A stretch of DNA of 64,000 bases from Edolisoma coerulescens (lineage: Eukaryota; Chordata; Aves; Passeriformes; Campephagidae): the NCBI GenBank assembly GCA_013397115.1, contig VWZW01000881.1, positions 98,273-162,272 of the forward strand, given 5' to 3'. Every line of letters starts with the position of its first letter. Within the stretch, counting starts at the first letter, position 1. The translations under genes were made by a program, and so were the position numbers. Below are positions 13,880-19,823 of this stretch, piece after piece. The notes below the pieces were generated by a model, which did no database searches, was not told where the DNA came from, and was given only the letters and a program-made list of their open reading frames with translations.

Positions 13880-14033
13880 CTGGCTCGGAGATGACCAGGC
13901 TCTGGTCAGAGGGCAGCAGGAGGAACTCCCTGCAGGTGTCCAGGTCCAGGCTGGGCAGGCTTTTCTTCTGGCACAGCTCGGTGAGGATGCTGATGGCCCT
14001 GCGACAGCGCCCGTCCTCCCTGGGACCGCTCAT
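13880..14033 (-). CDS. SYT6: Synaptotagmin 6, first coding exon (N-terminal 51 codons)
   Basis: The minus-strand ATG at 14,033 opens MSGPREDGRCRRAISILTEL and runs 51 codons plus one base to a donor, GAGCCAG|GTACGG, at 13,880. Cysteines fall at residues 10, 21 and 34. The SYT3/6/9/10 subgroup carries a short lumenal N-terminus with cysteines near 10, 21 and 33 that form disulfide-linked dimers, followed by a membrane span in the next exon. The start MSG, the spacing and the split-codon exit agree with that subgroup. The gene lies beside TRIM33 on the same strand, as SYT6 does in mammals, which favours SYT6 over its paralogues. The protein is a C2-domain regulator of vesicle trafficking. Only this exon is visible; the membrane span and both C2 domains are outside the window or unrecognised. 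Any coding reading past 13,880 would be intron. Confidence 0.8.
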
Positions 14034-14047
14034 CGCCCCCTCCGCAT
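14030..14047 (-). promoter_or_regulatory. Five-codon upstream ORF overlapping the SYT6 start
   Basis: Fourteen bases upstream of the SYT6 start codon an ATG opens five codons (MRRGR) and ends in TGA. That TGA overlaps the SYT6 start in the four-base string ATGA. If this stretch is transcribed as 5' leader, a scanning ribosome would meet the small ORF first and terminate on the main start. Such an overlap can lower initiation or allow termination-reinitiation. The sequence is directly visible; its use is inference and depends on where transcription starts. Confidence 0.5.
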
Positions 14048-14379
14048 CCTCCGCTCCCGCCGCTCTCTAGGAAACCCAAACTAGGAGCAGAGGGTGGGCT
14101 TGGGGCTCATCACAGGAGCAGCTTCACTCCAGTTCCACCCTCTGGCATGGCAGCACCTGCCGGGGCACCCGGAGCTGCCCCACTGCTCAGAGCCGGAGTG
14201 TCCAGCCCCCGGCGCTCCCGGTGCCTCATTGCCTCTGAGATCACAGCTCTGTTTACTGCCAAGCCTGCTCCAGACAAAGAACCTCCTACCAAACTCAGTT
14301 TCGTGCCGTCCACACGAGACGTATTAAAGCTGCAGCCCAGATAATTCCTTTTAACCCTTTCACTGCTGCCCTCTCTCCA
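14034..14379 (-). promoter_or_regulatory. SYT6 5' leader / proximal promoter remnant
   Basis: This is the 346 bp left between the SYT6 start codon and the ERV. The part next to the gene is GC-rich (CTCCCGCCGCTCTC on the plus strand), as expected for a CpG-type leader. A weak acceptor-like TTTCCTAG lies on the minus strand near 14,068, so an upstream non-coding exon beyond the ERV cannot be excluded. No TATA box is evident. Confidence 0.45.
14376..14379. repeat. Target-site duplication, left copy (TCCA)
   Basis: TCCA lies directly before the LTR terminal TG, and the same four bases follow the right LTR at 19,820-19,823. A 4-bp duplication is the length made by gammaretrovirus-type integrases. 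Confidence 0.85.
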
Positions 14380-14881
14380 TGTAACAGAACTGCACTTGGT
14401 ATTTGTTAATCAAACCAACATGCGAGCCTGCTGTGAAATACGTCAGCTAAACGAATCCCCACTGTCAGAGAAGTTTCCAACCACAATATCCTGTAAAGCA
14501 AGCATGTGTATCCACATAAGGAAACACGCTGATATTATGTGAGTTAGCGTAAGATGCGCACGCTTTAGACATAAAAGGTCACGGCCTACAACACAGAGGA
14601 AGACTACAGCCTTCATCCCCCGACCACCAGAGGGCCTGAGACGACCCCCTCGCAACAACTTGCGCAGCTGCAGAGGACCACAGGACGTGTCCCACATCCC
14701 GGAACTAAGGGACGGAAAGGAAGGGGACTTGGGAGGAGGAAATTGCGCGCCGTTGGTGGAGCGGGGACTCCCCGGCCGCCCAGCGCTGTTTTGCTTGTTT
14801 GCTGCTTGCTTTAATAAAACGGTATTTTGATGAACCAAGATTTGGATTGGCTCTTAAGGTTGGTCATTGCTGTTTATAACA
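14380..14881 (+). repeat. ERV 5' LTR (502 bp)
   Basis: It begins TGTAACAG and ends TTTATAACA, giving the TG...CA ends of an LTR. It aligns without gaps to 19,318-19,819, with eight differences by my reading, all transitions. A TATA-like CATAAAAGG lies near 14,570 and a polyadenylation signal AATAAA at 14,813-14,818, so U3, R and U5 are all represented. At five of the eight sites the 3' LTR has CpG and this copy has TpG or CpA. The open frames on the minus strand across both LTRs are coincidental. Confidence 0.95.
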
Positions 14882-14885
14882 GTGT

Positions 14886-14903
14886 TGGTGCCGTGACTCG
14901 GAT
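14886..14903 (+). other. Primer-binding site, tRNA-His type
   Basis: TGGTGCCGTGACTCGGAT lies four bases after the 5' LTR. It is the complement of the 3' end of tRNA-His (GTG), the primer type that names the HERV-H group of class I elements. The match is read directly; identity with the host's own tRNA-His was not checked. Confidence 0.85.
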
Positions 14904-15088
14904 AGAGGTGAACTTGGTTCGGGACCTCAGCTCCAGGGAGGCGCGCCATCTTCGGATGGCCCTCGAGTGAGTCGTTCCCTTACCAAGACCTCGACCTCCG
15001 AACCCTAAATTTGGCAAACAAGCAAAAGAATAACTGCAGTACCCCGTAATTTTTGTGCACGAAGATCCGGACGAAGACTCAGGATTGA

Positions 15089-15094
15089 GTAAGT
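15089..15094 (+). other. Candidate ERV major splice donor
   Basis: GTAAGT after ATTGA in the untranslated leader is a full-consensus donor, about 185 bp after the primer site and before the gag ATG. Joined to an acceptor near 16,832 it would give the subgenomic message for env. Confidence 0.6.
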
Positions 15095-15272
15095 ACAACT
15101 GGCGAGGTGTTCCGTCCGGTCGGGGTGGGATTCCCGTAGTGCGCTTGAGTGAGACGCTCCCGAGGAGCGAAGGGAGCGTGGGCCCTCCTGCAGCGTGTTT
15201 CTCACTGCCCGCGAGGGCGTGAGCCGCCACCGAGGGGAGCGTGTGTGTGTGTGAAAGGAGGCACTTCGGAAG

Positions 15273-15774
15273 ATGGGACAGAAGAAGAGCAAGCCTTCTG
15301 ATCCCATTGGGGACCCTAAGGCAGGGTTGCCTGACATACCGCCAGATAGCCCATTAGGGCTAATGATTGCCCATTGGGACCACTGCTCGTCCTGACAAGG
15401 TAAAAGTAGAGAGAAAATGGTACATTATTGTGTGCAGATATGGGGTGGAAAGCAGATTAGAGAAGATCACCTGGCCTGTTTTTAGATCCTTTGAGGATTG
15501 GATTTGCCAAGCCCTAAATATATATGTAAATTCAAAAACACAATTTAGTTTGGAGGAAAGTGAGTATGCTAGTTTGTGGATAAGATCTGATACTCACACA
15601 CATATATTTACTTTAAGAGAAAAGGACCCTCAAAAGAGGAATAAAACCTCTGAAGACCGACCCCTTTCCCCTCCTCCATACATCCCTCCAGCTCCAGCGC
15701 CGAATCCGGCTCCCCCTTCTTTCCCGATCCTAATTCAACCCCTCCCAGTTCTCCAGAAGAAACCTGAAGAGTAA
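15273..15774 (+). pseudogene. gag: ERV gag, matrix and p12-like part (frameshifted)
   Basis: The ATG at 15,273 starts MGQKKSKPS, with glycine 2 in a myristoylation setting typical of retroviral matrix. This frame meets TGA at 15,393-15,395 after 40 codons. The next frame (+1) is open from about 15,367 to the TAA at 15,772-15,774 and carries the rest of the matrix (RSFEDWICQALNIYV) and a proline-rich segment. The latter contains PPPY, the late-budding motif common in gammaretrovirus p12. An indel between about 15,367 and 15,395 explains the switch. No intact Gag can be made from this copy. Confidence 0.85.
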
Positions 15775-16090
15775 CTCGGAGTCAGACCAAGAGGAAAGAC
15801 CGATTGGAGGGAGGATTACACCCACTGAGGGAGATAGCCATGGGAGGTCCCCAGCCCGGGATGGGATTTGTATCTGTTCCTCTAAATTTGGGTGACATGA
15901 GGGAATTCAAAAAGGAAATGGGGAACCTTTTGGAAGACCTCCTGGGAGTATCTGAAAGATTAGATCAGTTTTTAGGACCCAACGTGTATACTTGGGAAGA
16001 ACTGCAGGCAATTCTAGGTATACTGTTCACTGTAGAAGAAAGGGAGATGATCTGGAGGGCAGGTATGAGGATCTGGGATCAGCGGCACCA
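15775..16090 (+). pseudogene. gag: ERV gag, N-terminal capsid fragment
   Basis: After the stop at 15,774 the reading frame shifts again, and an open stretch from about 15,804 encodes HPLREIAMGG, FKKEMGNLLEDLLGVSERLD and the region around TWEELQAILGILFT. These have the look of the gammaretroviral capsid N-terminal domain. The resemblance ends at about 16,085 (RIWDQRHQ), where the sequence becomes integrase in another frame. Capsid C-terminal domain and nucleocapsid zinc knuckle are missing. Confidence 0.8.
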
Positions 16091-16780
16091 GAACATATTA
16101 TACCGCAATATGGAAATATTGTTACAATAGACTCTGATAGGGGACCTCATTTCACCTCCAAGGCTATTAAGGAAATTTTGGAACCCTTAGGTACAAAAGG
16201 GGAATACCACACTCCATGGCATCTGCAAAGTTCAGGGAAAGTAGAAAGAATGAATGGAGAAATAAAGAAGCAATTGACTAAATTGATGATAGAAACAAAA
16301 ATGAATTGGGTTAAGTGCTTACCATTAGCATTATTAAATATTAGGACTCAACCCAGAACAGACACCGGGATTTCCCCCTTTGAAATGTTGTACGGTATGC
16401 CTTACGATCTAGAGATACCAATGGAACATCCTAAGGTTGAAGAAAAATTATTAAAAGAGTATATTGTAGAATTAATGAAGAGAAGACAGGAATTATTGAA
16501 AAAAGGTATGGTAGTTCAGAGACCATCTTTAGATATTACCATTCACAAAGTTAAACCAGGAGATGAGGTGTTGATTAAAACTTGGAAAGAATCTTCCCTT
16601 ACTCCTCATTGGGAAGGACCCTTTCTTGTCCTGCTTACCACAGATACTGCGGTCCGGACGGCAGAACGAGGATGGACACGTGCCAGTAGAATTAAAGAAC
16701 TCATCCAGGATTCTCGTTGGGAGGCACATGGACACCCAGACAACTTAAAAGTCACTTTCCGGAGAAGGACTGATGAGTGA
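16091..16780 (+). pseudogene. pol: ERV pol remnant: integrase core (partial) and C-terminal domain
   Basis: From about 16,095 the open frame ending at TGA 16,778-16,780 encodes the later part of a retroviral integrase. Visible landmarks are IDSDRGPHFTS (second catalytic aspartate), SGKVERMNGEIKKQL (catalytic glutamate), SPFEMLYGMPYDLE, and a C-terminal HWEGPFLVLL segment of the GPY/F type. The zinc-binding N-terminal domain and the first catalytic aspartate are absent because of the upstream deletion. The remaining frame has no stop, but with no protease, polymerase or Gag-Pol context it should be non-functional. Confidence 0.9.
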
Positions 16781-16828
16781 TACTGCATTTTGTAACAGTC
16801 CTAATTGTATCTGTTTTCCCTTTGTATG

Positions 16829-16834
16829 TTAGAG
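16829..16834 (+). other. Candidate ERV splice acceptor before the small ORF and env
   Basis: A pyrimidine-rich run TCTGTTTTCCCTTTGTATG followed by TTAG forms a good 3' splice site 50 bases after the integrase stop. It precedes both the 100-codon ORF and env, and could serve either from the donor at 15,089. Confidence 0.5.
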
Positions 16835-16840
16835 ATGTAG

Positions 16841-17146
16841 ACTTTGTCAGGAAAGGTGGTGAGTTCACTGCACCTACGGGTATCCCCCAGAGGTATTTGT
16901 TGGGGCTGTTACAGTAACGAAAGGCAATTAATCTATCAGGCCCTAAGTGTAGGGGTAGCTACATGTAAATTGGTAGAGGGATCTAAAGAATGGTGGGACA
17001 TTTATGCTGAGGGCATAAATCCAGAAGAGTGTTGCTTCCAGGCAAATGAGCCCTGTCCAAGGAAGGCTGAGATCTTGCAGGTAGCCTGCAGACAGACAGT
17101 GGCTAGTGTAAGGTGTGGAGCCTGGGAAGTGAAGGACAAAAATTGA
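16841..17146 (+). CDS. Small cysteine-rich ORF between pol and env, unknown
   Basis: About 101 codons stay open from after the TAG at 16,838-16,840 to the TGA at 17,144-17,146. It has no ATG near its left edge (a TTG lies at 16,844), so if used it would need a spliced or non-standard start. The translation is rich in cysteine and tryptophan, with CWGC, KEWWDIYAEG, PEECC and EPCPRK. I recognise no domain. It lies in a space that simple gammaretroviruses usually do not have, since their env normally overlaps the end of pol. It could be an accessory gene, a diverged leader exon of env, captured sequence or chance. Confidence 0.35.
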   Translation, partial: TLSGKVVSSLHLRVSPRGICWGCYSNERQLIYQALSVGVATCKLVEGSKEWWDIYAEGINPEECCFQANEPCPRKAEILQVACRQTVASVRCGAWEVKDKN

Positions 17147-17174
17147 GAAGCATATAAAACAAGGGCAGCTAAGA

Positions 17175-19202
17175 ATGGGGGAGGCTCCCTTGAAGAATAC
17201 GGCTGCTGCTGAGAAGATGGTACACCTCGCTGCTCTAAGCAAAAGAGTAGGCAGAGGAGGCAGAGATGTAACACTGTGGGGACTGAGGCTGGTAAACAAA
17301 CCCTGGAGTCTCCCCAGAAAGCCCCTTGATGTGCTAACCCTGAATCAAACTACCTTAATGTACTCCCAAGGCCTCCCACCTTCTAACGGAAGCACGAGGG
17401 GTAGAGCAGAGGTATTTAACCACAAATCCTGGGATGCTGGTGGCTGGAGTGTAACTCTTCCATTTTTCTCTAAGCTAATTGTAAGCTTTTGGGTAATGGG
17501 AATGCTGTTAAGTGTTGCAAGCGCAGAAGAAAACCCCCACCAGCCTTATAAGTGGAGTTTAATTAGGTGGGGGGACCAACAAATTATCCAACAAGTAACA
17601 GGAGCGGGAGCTCTAAGTTTTACTCCAACCCTTTGCCAGCTTGTTCCCATTAATCCTTGCCTAAACCTAAAAGGGTTTTATTTATGCCCTAGTTCAAATC
17701 CTGGGAAAGGGTACTGTAACTATCCCAACCACTATTATTGTGCTTATTGGGGATGTGAAACTGTGGCATCGGATTGGACGCCAGGAGGAGGAAAAGATCA
17801 TCACCTCTCTGTAGGGTGGGGACCCTACGGGTGTAACCCCCCTAAGCGAGATTCCAGTGGAGGGACATTATTGCCACATGGAGACTGCAAACACATATAT
17901 ATCAATGTAACTAACCCTTCAGACCCGACCTGGCAAGTAGGGAAAACTTGGGGAGTGAGATATTGGGAACCTGGGACTGATAGGGGGGGCCTAATTTTCA
18001 TAAAAAAAGAAGTAGTGCAAAACCCTCCCCAAGGGATTGGTCCAAACCCAGTCATTAAGGGACAAGGAAGACAACCCCAAATCCGCTCAGTTCAAAGTGC
18101 TCCAGACCCAAATGTTACTGATCTCCCTGTAGTTATGAGCAATGTCCCACTTGCTCCGACAGAGACAGTAGATGAAAATCCTTTGTGGAAGGTCATGCAG
18201 GCAGTTTATGACACGCTGAACAAAACTTCACCTAGTGTGACTAATCATTGTTGGTTGTGTTATGATACAAGACCCCCTTTCTATGAAGCTCTTGGAGTGG
18301 ACCAAACCTATAATATAAGTACAGAACAAAATCCTTCCCGTTGCAAGTGGGCTGATAGGAAAAAAGGGATCACCATGCAAAATGTTATGGGAAAGGGGGC
18401 TTGTATAGGCAAAGTACCGAAATCTAAGCAAACACTTTGTAGCTCTCTCGAAGTGAATATAACCTTAGGAGATAATCAGTGGGTTATACCATCCGAAGGA
18501 GCTGAATGGATATGTTCTAAAACAGGGCTAACCCCATGTGTATCAAAAATATTTGATGCCTCTCGAGAATACTGTATCCAGGTCGCTATTATACCAAGAG
18601 TCCTGTACCATCAAGATAATGCAATTTATGATCACTGGGACACCGAGACCCCTTATAGAGTTAAGAGACAACCTAGAACTGCTACTACAATAGCCACCTT
18701 GCTAGGCACTGGAACAACAGGAGCAGGTACTGAGATCACTTCACTTATTCAGCAACACCAAGGTTTCAATTCTTTAAGAGCTGCGATAGATGTACACTTA
18801 GAAAGAACAGAGAAGTCAATATCAGCTTTAGAGAAATCCTTAACTTCCCTATCTGAAGTAGTATTACAAAACAGGAGAGAGAAGGACATCCTTTCCTTAC
18901 AACAAGGAGGAGTTTGTGCCGCGCTAGGAGAAGAATGCTGCTTTTATGCTGATCACACCGGCGTAGTACAGGATAATATGGCTAAATTACGGGAAGGATT
19001 AGAAAAGCGGAAGAAAGAAAGAGAGGCTCAGCAAGGATGGTATGAATCGTGGTTCAGTCATTCTCCTTGGTTAACTACTTTGTTATCAACAATAGCTGGG
19101 CCTTTAGTGTTATTGATACTAACATTGACATTTGGACTGTGTATATTAAACAAAGTTATTGGATTCGTAAAGAATCAGTTAGAAGCAGCCCATTTGATGT
19201 AA
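17175..19202 (+). CDS. env: ERV envelope glycoprotein, uninterrupted 675-codon ORF
   Basis: The ATG at 17,175 has a good context (A at -3, G at +4) and opens 675 codons without a stop. A hydrophobic stretch at residues about 97-114 ending SVASA, before E118, looks like the signal peptide, so a 95-residue leader precedes it. The surface subunit has CWLC at 359-362, the CXXC of gammaretroviral-type Env, and many N-linked glycosylation sequons. RVKR at 495-498 fits a furin site. The transmembrane subunit follows, with a glycine/threonine-rich fusion-peptide-like segment, a heptad region, C-X6-C-C (581, 588-589) and a membrane span at about 635-657. The tail after the span is only about 18 residues. 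In the family this protein binds a receptor and fuses membranes. It is open while gag and pol of the same copy are broken. Expression and activity cannot be judged from sequence. Confidence 0.9.
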   Translation: MGEAPLKNTAAAEKMVHLAALSKRVGRGGRDVTLWGLRLVNKPWSLPRKPLDVLTLNQTTLMYSQGLPPSNGSTRGRAEVFNHKSWDAGGWSVTLPFFSKLIVSFWVMGMLLSVASAEENPHQPYKWSLIRWGDQQIIQQVTGAGALSFTPTLCQLVPINPCLNLKGFYLCPSSNPGKGYCNYPNHYYCAYWGCETVASDWTPGGGKDHHLSVGWGPYGCNPPKRDSSGGTLLPHGDCKHIYINVTNPSDPTWQVGKTWGVRYWEPGTDRGGLIFIKKEVVQNPPQGIGPNPVIKGQGRQPQIRSVQSAPDPNVTDLPVVMSNVPLAPTETVDENPLWKVMQAVYDTLNKTSPSVTNHCWLCYDTRPPFYEALGVDQTYNISTEQNPSRCKWADRKKGITMQNVMGKGACIGKVPKSKQTLCSSLEVNITLGDNQWVIPSEGAEWICSKTGLTPCVSKIFDASREYCIQVAIIPRVLYHQDNAIYDHWDTETPYRVKRQPRTATTIATLLGTGTTGAGTEITSLIQQHQGFNSLRAAIDVHLERTEKSISALEKSLTSLSEVVLQNRREKDILSLQQGGVCAALGEECCFYADHTGVVQDNMAKLREGLEKRKKEREAQQGWYESWFSHSPWLTTLLSTIAGPLVLLILTLTFGLCILNKVIGFVKNQLEAAHLM

Positions 19203-19317
19203 TTAAGAAGACAATATGTACAAATAGAAGAGAGTGAGAACCCGGCACTCACTCTAGTTCAACGAACGGTTGCCCGGTTTGATGAACAAAATAAGGGTAA
19301 AGACAAAAAGGGGGATT
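19203..19317 (+). other. ERV env-LTR junction: open tail beyond the env stop, and polypurine tract
   Basis: After the env TAA the same frame is open for a further 39 codons and stops exactly as the 3' LTR begins. Many gammaretroviral env genes end close to this boundary, so the stop at 19,200-19,202 may be a later truncation of the cytoplasmic tail. The stretch ends in the purine tract AAAAAGGGGGATT just before the LTR TG, the expected plus-strand primer. Confidence 0.65.
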
Positions 19318-19819
19318 TGTAATAGAACTGCACTTGGTATTTGTTAATCAAACCAACATGCGAGCCTGCTGTGAAATACGTCAGCTAAACGAATCCCCAC
19401 TGTCAGAGAAGTTTCCAACCACAATATCCTGTAAAGCAAGCATGTGTATCCACATAAGGAAACACGCTGATATTATGCGAGTTAGCGTAAGATACGCACG
19501 CTTTAGACATAAAAGGTCACGGCCTACAACGCAGAGGAAGACTACAGCCTTCATCCCCCGACCACCAGAGAGCCTGAGACGACCCCCTCGCAACAACTCG
19601 CGCAGCTGCAGAGGACCACAGGACGTGTCCCACATCCCGGAACTAAGGGACGGAAAGGAAGGGGACTTGGGAGGAGGAAATTGCGCGCCGTTGGTGGAGC
19701 GGGGACTCCCCGGCCGCCCAGCGCCGTTTTGCTTGTTTGCTGCTTGCTTTAATAAAACGGTATTTTGATGAACCAAGATTTGGATTGGCTCTTAAGGTTG
19801 GTCATTGCCGTTTATAACA
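19318..19819 (+). repeat. ERV 3' LTR (502 bp)
   Basis: It begins TGTAATAG after the polypurine tract and ends TTTATAACA. AATAAA lies at 19,751-19,756. It is ungapped against the 5' LTR with eight transitions, and keeps five CpG sites that the 5' LTR has lost. Confidence 0.95.
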
Positions 19820-19823
19820 TCCA
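19820..19823. repeat. Target-site duplication, right copy (TCCA)
   Basis: TCCA follows the CA end of the 3' LTR and matches 14,376-14,379 exactly. Confidence 0.85.

Larger units (their letters stand above)
14380..19819 (+). mobile_element. Class I (gammaretrovirus-like) endogenous retrovirus, internally deleted
   Basis: The 5.44-kb provirus has paired LTRs, a TCCA target duplication, a tRNA-His primer site, a splice donor at 15,089, gag remnants, an integrase remnant, a small ORF and a full env. The 4-bp duplication, PPPY motif, CXXC and CX6CC Env motifs and GPF-type integrase tail all point to class I. Capsid C-terminus, nucleocapsid, protease, reverse transcriptase, RNase H and the integrase N-terminus are absent, so it cannot replicate alone. 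The LTRs differ at about 1.6% of sites. At an assumed neutral rate of 2-4 x 10^-9 per site per year that would mean roughly 2-4 million years. It lies antisense to SYT6 and 347 bp upstream of its start codon. Confidence 0.95.

Noticed and set aside
14443..14838. 131-codon minus-strand frame in the 5' LTR, repeated at 19,381-19,776 in the 3' LTR
   Set aside because: The two are the same antisense reading of the two LTRs. Its conservation reflects LTR identity, not coding function.
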